Positions 23,313 to 36,200 of a DNA stretch of 64,000 bases are shown piece by piece (the stretch's first letter is position 1; each line of letters begins with the position of its first letter). The stretch covers positions 186,001 to 250,000 of the forward strand of contig NW_024104096.1 in assembly GCF_003945595.2 (NCBI RefSeq), given 5' to 3'. A program made the position numbers and the translations under genes. The DNA is from Pipra filicauda. Its lineage: Eukaryota; Chordata; Aves; Passeriformes; Pipridae. Under the pieces are notes generated by a model. The model was not told where the DNA came from. It saw only the letters and a program-made list of their open reading frames with translations, and ran no database searches.

Positions 23313-25658
23313 AAAAAAAAGAGAGGCAGAAAATTTGGCAAGCACTCACTTGTAACATGCAAATGCTTGAAGAAAATATGCAACAAAACCAGCATTTGAA
23401 GCTGCTTTTTATGAAGCAAACTGAAGTTTATAAAAACAGTATAAAGAATTTACATCTCCCAAAAATTGTAGTCCTTCAGAAAAACCGTCTCAATGCCGAT
23501 CCCAATCCTTACTCTCAACCTGTGGAGTTTCTGCAGTGAACACAGTAAAATGTCTTAAAACCTCCTGCCATTAACCAAATGCCAGACTGAAGGGTGAAAT
23601 GGCATTCTCGTCCTTTGCCTAGTCCTTTCGTATAAATAGTTTTTGATAATCTGTTACATTGTTTTTCTTATTTCTCATGCAAATAATTTTCTTATAAAAG
23701 AGGTCCAGTATGAATGTAACCTTGTAGAATATGTGTGGAGAATACTAAGAAATAAGGCTGTCTGCAAATGTGCACTGATTTATTTAACAGGATTTGTTGG
23801 TTGTGATTTAAATTTAAAAAAGTCCGCCCACCCAACCCACCAAAATGCTGATTTGTTTCCATTCTACTTCAGAAGTTGATTTTACAAGTGAGTATTTTTG
23901 TGTCCTACAAGAACAAGGGCTTTTGAAGGGAAATCTTGTCCCAGAAGTTGATAGGAGTCTTACCTTGGTATTTTAAAGAGTGAACATCAGAAAAATTGAA
24001 TTTCCAGCAAAAGAGCATAACATGCCAGTTCTATTAATTACAGTTTTAACCTAGACACAGTGATTCAGGAGAAGTAAGCCGACTGCCGTTTTGTGTACTA
24101 GGACTCCAGCCTGCCAACAGAAAATTAGTCTCTCAGGCAGGGCAGGGGGTTGTAACCTCTCAAATGCTGCACTTCTGTCTATTGCAGAAGTCCAATGTGG
24201 AAAATTGAATTTGTGTTTTGTCATGGAGTTCAATACCCTTCTGTTTTTAAAAATCCAACTCCTTTGAGGTTGGGTTTTCACAAAGCTCGTCACTTGACAA
24301 TTTTGCTGAGTGACTCAGCACTCGAGCCTAGACAAAAAACACACAGAAAAACTAAAAAACCCCATCCTAAACCAGAGTTTAGTCTGAGTTTCTGCTCTTT
24401 TGACAGCAATCCTGTGTGACTCAGGTTCCTTCTGTCTTTGGGAACTCATGGTTTTTCTCCTTCTGGGGGAATTTGTATAGCTGTGAAGCTGTGCTGAGAT
24501 TTAGCTGAGAAAAACAATATTTCCCAAACACAGACACAGAGAGAGAGAAAGGAAAATGTGGGGGTTTTAGTTTCATTTTTCCCTCTGTACTTTCATATAG
24601 TTTACTAATCATATGTACTGTGAATTTACTGTGCGGTTAGCAGATTCCTTGTGGGATTGTGTTTTGTTTCTCATCATCTGAGTTATTCATTTTCTAAAGC
24701 ACAAAGTTGAGTCTTTTTTTCAGGGGAAGAGAGTATGCTTTGTATTCATTAATTATTTTTATTTTTCATTTTTTCCCCCATAAGGTCTCCCATGATATCT
24801 AAAATTACTTCCTGATTGAAGTAGTTCTAGGTCTGTGAACAACTCAAATGAAAAAGATGGTGTTTGCAAGAGACTGGTGACCTGGAGACACTCAGTTTGA
24901 AGACACCTGCTTTCTGCCTTTCTTGGGTGTATTCTGACCCCAGCTAACTTCTTTTCCAGGACTACAGTGTTCTGCCATTGCTGACATAACTCTAGCTTGG
25001 CATGACAGCTGATGTCTGATCCACAAGATTTTAGAAGATTCTTCTGTCCTCAGTTCTTCCTAGTTCTTGCATTTTTTATCCATTTCCTTTGAACACATAC
25101 AGATTGTGTGTGCATTAGATTAGATTTGCATTAGATTTGATCCTAACATCAGTTGCCACTCCTCCAGAAACTTGCATGTCAGCGCATATTGAACTTTGCA
25201 CAACAAATGAGTAACTACCAAAATAGATGAGAGCCTCATATATACATCAGAAAAATATCAGGAGGTTCTGAATACTTGTCCTGAATATCAGTAGCCTTCA
25301 ACCTCACCTAACAGTGGCACTGGTGTTTACTTAATGTGCCTTCAAGTACCCAAACTAATAATGTGTGAGGTAAAAGCTGCCGTAGGTCAATATCTAACTG
25401 AAACTCAACAATGCATATAAATGATTAAAATATTTATATAACTCCACTGGGATTAAGTACCTTTTAGAAGTGTCTTTATAGGATTTATGAGCAGCCTTTC
25501 TGTTGGGTATGTTGAAAAAATATCCCCTTCCCGCTACAGCGCAATTGTTAGTTTAACAGTTCATTGACCAACTGTTTCTGTAAAACCTGAACTGCTACCC
25601 TCCTCTTATACTAAACAGTAAACACATTCCACTTCTCAGTCTTCCTCATGGTGAAAAT
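23313..25658. other. Unique DNA, no gene seen
   Basis: No repeat family recognised. Short frames only. A strong NF-E2/MARE-like word lies at 24304-24320 (separate entry). Confidence 0.5.
24304..24320. promoter_or_regulatory. NF-E2/MAF-type site (near-perfect 17-bp palindrome)
   Basis: TGCTGAG, TGA, CTCAGCA form an inverted repeat. The minus strand reads TGCTGAGTCA, the NF-E2/Bach/Nrf2-small-MAF consensus. A single site in unique DNA may be chance; nothing else nearby supports a promoter. Confidence 0.3.
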
Positions 25659-26556
25659 GGATCACAGAAACACAGAACTTGCTTAGTTGGAAGGGACCCA
25701 CAAGGATCATCAAGTCCGACTCCTGGGTCTGTACTCCATCAGGCTTGGTGCTGTGATCAGTGCCCTGGGGAGGCTGTTCCAGCACTCAACCACCCTCTGG
25801 GGGAAGAACCTTTTCTAGTATCTAACCTAAACCTCCCCTGCCACAGCCCCAGGCCATTCCCTTGGGTTCTGTCACTGGTCCCCACAGAGAAGAGATCAGT
25901 GCCTGCCCCTTTTCCCCTCACGAGGAAGTTGTGGACTGCAATGAGGTCTCCCCTCAGTCTCCTCTTCTCCAGGCTGAACAGACCAAGTGACCTCAGCCTC
26001 TCCTCATACGACTTCCTCTCCAGGCCCTTCACCATCTTTGTTGCCCTCCTTTGGACACTCTCTAATAACTTAAAATCTTTCTTACATTGTGGTGCCCAAA
26101 ACTGCCACAGGGGCAGGTGAGGCTGCCCCAGTGCAGAGCAGAGCAGGACAATCCCCTCCCTCAGCCAGCTGGTGATACTTTGCCTGATGCCCCCAGGACA
26201 TGGTTGGCCCTCCTGGCTGCCAGGGCACTGCTGACTCATATTGAACTTGCCATTGACCAGGACCCCGAGATCCCTTTCCATGGCACTGCTTTCCTGCATC
26301 TCATTCCCTAGTATGAACATCTGGGTTTGCCCCATCCCAGGTGCAGAATCCGGCACTTGGTTGGTGATTGCCCAGTCCTCCAATTTGTCGAGGTGTCTCT
26401 GCAGGGCCTCCTAGACTTTGAAGGAGTCAACAGCTCCTCCCAGTTTTGTATTGTCTGTAAACTTTCTTAGTATCCCTTCCTGTCCTTTGTCCAAGTATTC
26501 TATGAAGATGTTGAAGAGCACTGGGCCTGAGATGGAGCTCTGTGGAACGAGGCTGC
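25659..26556 (-). mobile_element. CR1 LINE, 5'-truncated, ORF2 decayed
   Basis: About 900 bp of minus-strand CR1: 3' UTR at 25659-25760, then ORF2 reading towards the left. The frame at 25757-26383 retains 208 codons of the reverse-transcriptase thumb and C-terminal part, with FKLLESVQRRATKMVKGLER and [20 protein letters not shown]. Upstream, towards 26556, the remnants continue to the segment just after the QG motif of the RT domain, where the copy is truncated. The CTGGTCACC-like and YEERLRSL words match the copy at 45826, so the two share a subfamily distinct from the 38587 pair. It contains stops and cannot make enzyme. Confidence 0.92.
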
Positions 26557-29500
26557 AAAACTATTCTCTTTCTTAGCAGTGTCGCAAGAGTTTTGACCCC
26601 GAATGAGTAAGTTCTTGGTTGTTTGGCTGGGGGTGCAGGCTTAGATTTTAAAGGTCAAGTTTAATCCAAAGCCACCTTAAATGAGTTTCTTATGAGTTCC
26701 TGCATTTTTTTTTCTTTTTAATGACTTGGACATCACAGTGCTGCAATTATTGAATGATGATGAGGAATTGAATAGCACTGGAGACAGGGAAATTAGAATC
26801 CCCTAATTCATCCTGTGCTTTGAAACTGAAAGCAAATTAAAAGTAGTTTGAATTAACAAGATAGAATTTAAAATGCAGAGGACAAGTATTTTTCTATCTG
26901 AAGTGTGTAATAACCACAGTATAAAAAGTCAAGCCAGGATGTATATTGGTGCACAATATCAGGGTAATAAGTAACATTTTTTTCCCCCTGATTTTTTTTG
27001 TTTTGTTATACTTTTCTTTTTAATGATTTTAGAGCAGTTAGATTCTGTCCTTGTGGAAAGGGCACAATTTTCTCATATTTTCTCATTTGGGTTTATGTAA
27101 GCTGACATTTGCTGTGCCATTTATCTCACTCTTAGCTATTTAAAGGTGCTTGCCCAAAGAATCCTTTTGGGAACTGGCTTTCTAGACTCGGGGCTGATGT
27201 AGTGAAGGTTTCTGGGTGAAACCTTCTAACCTCTTCAAAGAAAAGACAGATTTGACCCCAAAGCTCTTATTCAGAACAACCAGCCACAAGGTGACCATCC
27301 CGCATGACCTGTGGAATATACTCTACACTATTTTTAGACAGCACAGAATGCAGTCAAGGTAAAATGACACAGTCTACGATTAACAAAAAATTCTTGCAGA
27401 AATATTATTCAATATTAAGCCACATAAATGGGCCCAAAGAGAAGAAAATCCAGAGAAGGTAGATGGAGATTTGACTAGTATCAGTGCTCTTCTTGGCCAT
27501 CTTGAGTTACTGGTTTTTTCACTCTAAAAAAACCTAAACAAACTAGCATTTATAATTTAAAGGTTAAAGGAAATGCCTTGGGTTTGTGCGTATAAACACG
27601 TGTGTATGTGTGCATATACATAAAAACTTACATATCTCATCTTGTACATAGTGTAATTTTATGGACATAGAAATATGCTTCTTTTTTAATCTTTTATTTT
27701 TCCACAGAAAGTGGTTATCTGTATCTATGAACTGACTCCTAACATGGTTTAGGCAAACAAATACACACCAAAAATTAGTGGTCTAAATGTAAATCAAGCA
27801 CAAATATATAAATAAATGCACATTGAAGATGAAGAATGGGGGAAAAAAAGCTTTTTACTTTGCCATACATCGTTTGAAAAGATTCTCTGTAAATAGTTAA
27901 TAAGAACATATGTGTAACAGAAAAGAAGACTTAGGGGTCTGTAAAAAGGACAAGGAATCAGAAAAAATTTCAATATTCTTCCGAATTTTCAGTGTCAATA
28001 TTTCAATATTCTTCAGAGTTTAGCAAATCACTTAATCACATTCAAATACCTTAATAATTAGACAGCTATTAGACAAGAGTTTTAGAAGAATTTAAGCATT
28101 CAAAGTGATTTAGGAAACTTTTTTTTCACTGAGATTTTAAAAATTTCAATATGTATTAAAGTATTAAGAAATAACTTGATGATCAAATGCAGTGCTACAT
28201 GTCTATTTCATCCAACAAAGAGAAGCTCTAGTCATTACTTTAACTTTTTTTGATACTGAATTGTTACAGTAGGACTTGAAAATTTCACACTGTTGTTCAC
28301 AGTGGTTAATAGTTTATTATACAGCTTTCTAGTTGAGCTTTGCTACAGTTGCTAAACTCAGTATGCCTTTTTATAGTCTTGTGAAACTGGACAATTGTGG
28401 GGTTTTTATCTGACTTTTTAACTTCTGTTTAGATCTGAAGAAAACCTGAAATGCTGGTCAGACAGGTAAATACTTTTGTCATGAAGAATAATAACACTTT
28501 GTGTTCACTTGAAACATCAGCTTTAAAGAATTTAAACTCAGTAATAGAATGCATTCATTTTACTGAAATTTGGCATCAGCATCCCAGAACAAGGAACTTG
28601 TTTTGTTTTTATAAAAGGAGATACATATACACACATGATGTACAAATTATATATAATGTCATAGGTAAAAAGTGTTACTTTTAAATAGAAGAACCCTTCT
28701 GAGTTAAAAGCACACTTTAGAGATCTAACTAAAAGTTTTAAAAGTAATTATTTTCAAATATCTTTCTCTGCACACATACTTCCATTTTGTGACTATTATC
28801 AGTTATTCTTGCTTCAACTGTAAAAGTTTTTTTCTGGAAATTTTCAGTCATACTGTGCTGTGCTTTCAGCAGATCTCACCAGTTGAATAGGGTCAGCTCT
28901 GTTCTTCCTACAGCCAAGGGAAAAATAATAGTGCTGATTCAACTTTCCTCTGAATCAATATTAAGCTCAGTGGTGTGCTAGAAGCGAACATATTTTTTTT
29001 AAGCGTATCAAACAAGATCCTGATTGCTCCTGGATTAAGGAATCCTTGATACATTTTGGAAGTTGAATTTTGGCTCAAAGTTTTGGCTCAAAATTTTGGC
29101 TCAAAGCCAGATTAAAATTCAGAGGTAACTTTCTGCTGCTTTAAATTGTCCTTACGTTATCAATTAGCCCTGATGCTCTGTCCTAAAGCTTTTATAATGC
29201 AGCCATGTGTTCATATGAATGTTATGATTCACCCCTAGGGAAGTTTTCAAAGCTGTTTTTTTGGTACTTGCAACACTAGTTTTGTTTTGTTTGTTTTGTT
29301 TTGTTTTTGTTGTTGTTATTTTTCTTTCTTTTTCACTTTGTGACATACTGAAAGATAGCTAAGCACCACCTTGAAAATGTAAAGGAAGGAATGACATAGT
29401 CACATTTTAAAAGGTATGGTTTTTTCCAGCAGATTCAAATTTAATCCCTTTATATGGGTAACCCTCCAGAAAGCAGGCATCTTTGAAAACTTGGCAACAT

Positions 29501-31898
29501 TTAGAGATACTAAGATTAAAAAAATAGTATTCTGTGTTCTGTATTTTTTATAGGTTCCAAATAACTAGTTGATTTTTGCCACCACAAACCAGTGTATATG
29601 TCAGTGATGTAATATGATAGAAGTGTCATAAATAGTCTGAAAAAAAGGATAACAATGAGAAAGCATGGATGCAGGAGATGAGAAAACACTGAAGAGTTCA
29701 GAAAAATTTAGTGAGGATAACAAAAATTTTAATTGTTTGATTAAGGAGAAGGTAACTTGGGTTTTTTTGTTTCTATCTGTCTGCAAGAAAGCAAAACAGC
29801 ATTTGATGAAATCAACAAGGTTGGAGGCAAACCATTTAACGGAATAAAAATCTATGTGAGCATCAAAATTGGCCAAAACAATGATTAAAAACTTGAAGAT
29901 ATTTTTGAAAATCCGGCATTTTTCACACTCGAGTCAGAGACCAGCATGAAAAGTGATTGTTTCTCCGTAGCTAAGTTCTTGCATCTTCTTCACTGAAATT
30001 GTTCAGTGACTGATGTCACTTGAGGGACAGAAAACAGGGCTGAATAAACCTCTTGTGTAATCTGGTATGACAACATCTACATTCTCTTATTGGAAACTGT
30101 ATCATGGTAAACAGACTGTTCCAAAATTGTGTTTTATTCTAATGGTTTCTCTGGCATAGTAGGACTAGGACAAACATGCTGTTTGAAGCCAGAACTTTGC
30201 TTTACATGATGAATACATATAAACTGAATAAAAGTCAGTTCTCTGTTATTATTTCAGTTGCCATTATATATCAGCATTTTTCCCGTAGCCCACATCACTA
30301 CTTAAAAAGTACTAGCAAGACAGAAAATTCACCTATAGAGCCATAAGAAATATACCCCAGAAATAGTTCAGCAATTCTATTTACATTCAGGAGCAGGAGT
30401 GGCAGATATTTCATAGAAGAGAATTTCTGCAAGGTATTTTTGTTCACTCCTTTCAGGAAGGGTGAGGGGTAAGAAATGACAGTTTCTAAACAGATCATTA
30501 TAAGTGAATCAGATAATTTAAAAGTGAAAACAGAAATATCCCTATTTAAAGTAAAAGGTGCTCTAAATTTCTTGGAAAATAGTTGATCCATACAAAAATA
30601 TGTCCCCTGGAAGAGGGCCAAGCTTTTGGTATTATGAGCTGTTTGGTAGCAGGGAGTGCGAATCTAAGCTGCAAAAAGGAAAGTTTTAACATCATCTTTT
30701 CCCCTCTCCGGTTTGGGAAGAAGAAATGTCTGTAATGTGTAGAGGGACAGACACTGTCGTACACAGTTGTAGATCAATTCAAAGAGAAATGAGTCCTGCC
30801 ATACAACAAACCATGTGTCTATTTGTGCTTGGCATTGAGCTGCTCATTTTGTAACTATTACATTGCGTTAATGCTATTCAACGTCTTGTAAGTCTCAACT
30901 TCTTGCAGGATCAGGCTCTGAGTGCTGAAAACTAATCTTTACAAGCAATTCTTACAACATATCTGTGGGTGACAATGAAGTAAAAAAAAATTTTGAAAAA
31001 ATCACAGCCAGCAGTTATATTTGCATATGATTCAAAGGAACTGCTAATGAGCTACAAAATTTCTCTTCAGAAAAAGAAGAAAAAAAAAGAATAAAAATGG
31101 CTTATGAAACATTTTTGGCAGCTTCTTCAAACTGTTTTAGAAAAATGCAGGGAAAGGTTAAATGCTTTAAAATGGGTATTTTTGACACTTGGCCTTTTAT
31201 CCCACTGAAATTCTTCCAACAATTTTTTTCATGTTTTTAACCGCATGTGTCAAACATGCAAGGGAAGAACAGCCCTGCAATGAACTTGAGATATGGAAAG
31301 TCTTAGCAACTGGAGTACTCACTATTTTTGAAAGAGCATGTGGACTCAGAGCCCTGTGCTGTTCTTTTCAGCTACATGCTGGCTGTGTTACTCTGTTTTC
31401 TTTAAGTGCTATTTCATCGAGGTCTGTATTCTGTCTGGGGTGATGTATCTCAGTGCAAACAGCTCACTGTTAGCCATTATGTACCTATTAGCACTGATTA
31501 CTTTCTGATAGCGCTTCACCAGTTGGTTTCACTCACTTTGACAGGTTTGGTGCTTTGTTTAACCTTTAAACTAGTGGGCAATAACATTGCTGACAGAATT
31601 GGAGAAATAATTAAGGAAAACTTACTCGAGGCATAAGAAAACAACTGTAACAAGGCAGATCTTTCTGGTGGGTTTGAATTGTCAGCTGATATGCAGAAAA
31701 GGATGGAGCAACCATGAGGCCATAGCACACTGCAGCATAATTATAACTATTTCCCATTTAATCTGCAAGAATCCAGTTTAAAGAAATTATTACTGCTTTA
31801 CTAATCTGATTTTTTTTCTCTCTCTAGGTACATACTCTTTTAGACCAGGAAATAATTTTTTATCTGTGTTTTTTGCAGAATGTATAATGTTCAAAATT
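26557..31898. other. Unique AT-rich DNA with small tandem repeats, no gene seen
   Basis: TG/TA-rich stretch at 27596-27625, perfect 13-bp triplication at 29068-29106, GTTTT-rich run at about 29278-29325. No repeat family or coding exon recognised. Confidence 0.5.
29068..29106. repeat. Three tandem copies of a 13-bp unit
   Basis: TTTTGGCTCAAAG, TTTTGGCTCAAAA, TTTTGGCTCAAAG in direct succession, one mismatch overall. A small, young tandem expansion with no evident function. Confidence 0.9.
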
Positions 31899-33245
31899 AG
31901 TGAGATTTTGAACTCTAACCTTTGTTGACCTCACCAAGGCTTTTGATACTGTGAGCAGAGAAGGTCTGTGGCAGATTTTGGAATGTTTGGGATGTCCCCC
32001 CAAGTTCCTTAAAATGATCATCTCACTCCATGAGGATCAGCATGGCCGAGTCAGATATGGCAATGCACTTTCTGACCCCTTTCTAATTACCAATGGTGTG
32101 AAGCAAGGCTGCGTTCTCGCACCAACCCTGTTCACAGTCTTCTTCAGCATGATGCTCCAAAGGGTCATGGCAGACCTTAATGAAGAAGATGGTATCTACA
32201 TTCGATACTGTACTGATGGAAGCCTATTCAACCTAAGGTGACTGAAGGCCCACACTAAGACCTTAAACCATCTTGTCCGGGAGCTGCTTTATGCTGATGA
32301 CGATGCCCTCATCGCCCACACAGAAGCTGCTCTGCAGCGTTTAACATCCTGCTTTGCAGATGCTGCTGAGCTTTTTGGGCTGGAAGTCAGCTTGAAGAAG
32401 ACAGAAGTTTTCTATCAACCCGCACCTCAGGAAGTCTTCCATCATCCCCATATCACCATTGGCCAATCAGAGCTCAAATCAGTCCAGCAGTTTAATTACC
32501 TAGGTAGCCTCATCTCCTTGGATGGTAAGATCGATGAGAGATAGACAACAGGTTAGCAAGGGCATACAGAGCTTTCAGAAAACTCCTTGAAAGAGTCTGG
32601 TGAAATAAACACCTGAAGAAAAGTACCAAGATCAGTGTTTACAGAGCCATAGTGCTTTCTACTCTTTTATATGGGTCAGAATCATGGGTCATTTACCACC
32701 ACCACCTGCAACTCCTAGAATGCTTCCATCAACGCTGCCTCCGTACAATCCTAAACATCCACTGGTCAGATTATGTGACCAATACATCTGTTCTAGAGCA
32801 AGCAGCAGTCACAAATATTGAGGCCATGTTGCTGAGAACACAACTGCGCTGGGCAGGACACATCTCCAGGATGAAGGACCACTGCCTCCCTCTCTAAGAT
32901 CTTGCTTTATGGTGAACTTGCCACCGGCTGCCGCAAGAGAGGAGCCCCAAAGAGGAGATACAAGGACTCCCTGAAACAACATCTCAGACTCGGCCACATT
33001 GATCTTCATCACTGGTCTACTCTGGCCTCCAATCGGGAGGTCTGGAGACACACCATCTATAACGCTGCTGCTTCTTTTGAGAACGCACACGGGATCACTC
33101 TTGAGGAGAAAAGACAATGCAGAAAGAATCTTGTCTTGCCGACACCATCCAAGGAGTCTTTCTGCTGTGCCTTTTGCAACTGAACGTGCCTATCTTGCAC
33201 TGGCCTCTTTAGCCACCAGTGCTGTTGTAACAAATGTGGGTAAAT

Positions 33246-33259
33246 CTTCGTTCGCGAAG
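33246..33259 (+). other. RTE LINE 3'-tail stem-loop
   Basis: CTTCG, loop TTCG, CGAAG: perfect 5-bp stem with a UUCG-type tetraloop. It lies 7 bp upstream of the terminal ATG repeats and is shared with the SINE tails at 6362-6375 (perfect stem) and 59453-59466 (one mismatch). Confidence 0.65.
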
Positions 33260-33266
33260 CCTAGCC

Positions 33267-33284
33267 ATGATGATGATGATGATG
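33267..33284 (+). repeat. Terminal (ATG)6 microsatellite of the RTE LINE
   Basis: Six ATG units directly follow CTAGCC. RTE-clade LINEs typically end in short tandem repeats rather than poly-A, so this marks the natural 3' end. Neither SINE copy has the expanded repeat. Confidence 0.8.
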
Positions 33285-33297
33285 AACATCAGTGAGA

Positions 33298-36200
33298 ATA
33301 CTTGTAGCTTAGAAAACGTTTCTGTTTTGATTTACAAGGGAAAAAGAAAACCTCAGTATTATTAAATACTGTTTGTAAAGCTGTTACAAAAAATGACAAC
33401 CTAAAACCAAACTTTTAATCTGCTAGTGCTACAAAACAACTTGAAGATTACCTCATATGAAAGAAATCAGATAATAAGAAAAAAAAAGTCCTTTCTCACA
33501 AAACTTGCCACCCACCCAATTTATATTTGACAGTGTTTTGGTCACTCCTACTGGGCTTTTGCAGGGAACTAAGTATGAAGTCCCAAGCAGGAATGAATCA
33601 AAGTTGAATCAGTTTCGTTATTAATACATAGATAACTATTGTGGTGCAAAATTGAAGAAAACATCAAGTTCAACACTTCTCCAAAAGAAGAAAACACTAC
33701 ATAAGCAGATACAGACTTTAGTGAACTATTTAACAATATATATTTCAAATTTTATGTTATGTTATGATGTATTTTGTATTCTATTGTATTATTATCCATG
33801 TATGGTTATGTTTTCCCTTTATGGTTATAATTTACATGCTCCTCCTTAACTCCTCCTTTTGTTCTAGCACCTTCCCTACCCTACCTTATATAAGGTGGAA
33901 GCCATTTTATGTTGTGTCCTTTTTGCTTGCTTTTGACTCATTCAGCTGTGTTCTTTTACATTTCATCATATCAAAGCTGTCTTACCATTCTCACCTACGA
34001 AGTTGCAGACTTACTTATCCCTAGCACACGCTGCAGATAACACTTAAGAAGCATTTTCTAAGTTTCTGCAAATCTCTTCAAAATCTTAGACAGGGCCCCA
34101 GCCTCACTTTGCATGATTGCACCAAGCTGCAAACTGCATCAGATGCAAAGCTGCATACTGAAGAGACAAAACAGTCAGAGCTCTTGAAAGAAAAATAAGC
34201 TGGAGGGAAGCCTATATGATAGCTTCCTGGTAACTGCCTTGAGACCTAGCTTGAATTTATTCCCAGTATTGGGAAAGTGTTGGGAGAGGTCGTCTTCCCA
34301 TGAGATAATGATGTTGCTGTGGCAGGAAAACCTCTGTTGTCCTTTGGCTCTTGATATATAGCATTTCAAACCCTCAACTGGTCTTCTCTCCTTAGCTGGT
34401 CCTTGCCGGGTTCTAAGCCTTATTGTCCCTCTCTGCAGCCCTTCATGAACTAGCAGGACACCAGTTATGGCTCAGAGCTTGGATGGTATGAACAGTAATC
34501 ACACAGAGTTTTCCTCTCTTTAGTAAAGCCAGGAACTTTTGTTTGTTTGGTTGGTTTGTTGGTTTTGTTTCTGTTTTTGTTTACAGGAGTATTCAGCAGT
34601 GTCACAGCAGGGGAAAAACATTTGAAGAGGAGGATATGATTGTTAACCCACAGAAACAACGGAGGCATTCACAGCAACTGCTGTGCATATTGAACTACTT
34701 CAGAGATGGCCACCTAATTTAAATCAAGCCAATTTCTGAAAATGAGTTTTCATGTTTCCACTCTTCCCTTTTACTGAGAGTGATTCAATCTGTTTTGGAA
34801 GAAATATAGTGCTCCCTTTTATGACCAGTATAATTTTCACAAACGCTTAGTGAAGATGCAGACTTCCTGAAAGGCAACCTGGTATTCTGCAACTAGTAGA
34901 GCACAGGAAATCCAGGTCTTTGTAGCTGGCACAAGATAGGCAACCTCCAGCGAAAGCTTTTCTGGAATTTTCCTTTTTTTTTTTTTAAACTTTTTTCACT
35001 CAATTAAAAATGGAATCCATCATAATCTCTGTTTTTCTATCAGCCAAAGGGTATGCAAATTGTGGAAAACATGCTTTATTGCTGCATACAGATAATTAAA
35101 ATCTAAATAATATCCCAATACAGTAGCCACGATAATCTGTGATCATTAATAATTTAAGAGTTTGTAAGTCATTAAAATATAATGCATTCATTATTTTCCT
35201 CAGGTTGACTAGTGCATTACATGATGTGATGTATTTATAATTCATATCCCTCCTTGCTTTAGTTGTACTTTCTTTGGCTGTGATAATAACAAAAATAGGC
35301 TACTTGCACTTTTTGTCAGATGTACGATACTGACATCAAGCAAGTAGCACAGTTGTCCCTTAATTAAGTGTGATAACCAATCTAACTTAGTGTCCTTTCA
35401 TCATTCATTTATCATCACTTCTATTGTTCATAGTATTATTTCTTATGCTAGTTGCCAACTGTAATACTCCTAAACTACATAAATGTGTAAATACTTAATA
35501 GCAAAAGATTTCAGCATTTCTCACAGCTCATTTTAAAACTACATTGTAGAACGCATGGGTAACAAATGTCTAAAGTAATGTGAATTCATCTCTGGCCAGG
35601 TAAACAGAGCATTTCTTGGGTTCTCTCCCTTAATAGCTTCAGTAACCAGAAAAGTAAAGAGAAGGCAGATATTAATGATATGTTCCATCCCCCCAAAAGA
35701 GAGAAATTCTGAGCTCTCCCCTCATTCTTTTACTACATACAATTTTTTCTAAAGAGTACATGGAGACTGGAGAAGATTTTGTTATCACATTTTTTCACCC
35801 CTGTGCATTAAGGTCTCTTGACAAATACAACATCATGTGAAGGAAATGAGAATGATGTTTCCCCTACTACAGTATGCGAATTTGAAATCATCTTTATCTC
35901 ATTGTAAAGTGTACGACATGCTTGACACCTCAAGAGGGTGCGCTTATAATGAGGGTAGGGATAAAGATACCAAGAATAGTGTTAATTAGGGGATTATAGT
36001 GCAGTTCTTGCAACAAAAAGATGGAATATGGGGAAACTCTATATGAGACTGTTCTAAAGACAGTCTTATTATTAAAGATGCTGGTGCCATTACTTGTGGT
36101 GAAAATAAAAGTATTTATTTTGATGAAGCAGATCAGCAGGACCACAGGAATAAATGGAATTGGGTCATTATATGTAAACTGAAATCCCCTTCTCTAACTG

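Larger units (their letters stand above)
31906..33290 (+). pseudogene. RTE-clade LINE (AviRTE-like), 5'-truncated and decayed
   Basis: The element carries the second half of an RTE-type reverse transcriptase. RT motif A VDLTKAFDTV starts near 31923, the motif-B region NGVKQGCVLAPTLF is at 32092-32133, and catalytic YADD is at 32290-32301. Next come the thumb and connection region, then SRMKDHCLPL near 32870, a LLYGELATGCRKRGAPKRRY block at 32904, and a Cys-rich C-terminus (CAFCN, CLSCTGLFSHQ). The apurinic endonuclease and first RT blocks are absent. Damage is clear: in-frame stops at 32239-32241 and 33181-33183 (each readable as CGA to TGA decay), a one-base shift near 32538 and another near 32890. 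The 3' end is the 27-bp tail with the stem-loop at 33246-33259 and six ATG repeats. AGTGAGA at 31899-31905 and 33291-33297 may be the target duplication. AviRTE identity is inferred from sequence style. Confidence 0.85.

Noticed and set aside
25757..26383. 208-codon minus-strand gene
   Set aside because: Decayed CR1 ORF2 fragment followed by a CR1 3' UTR.
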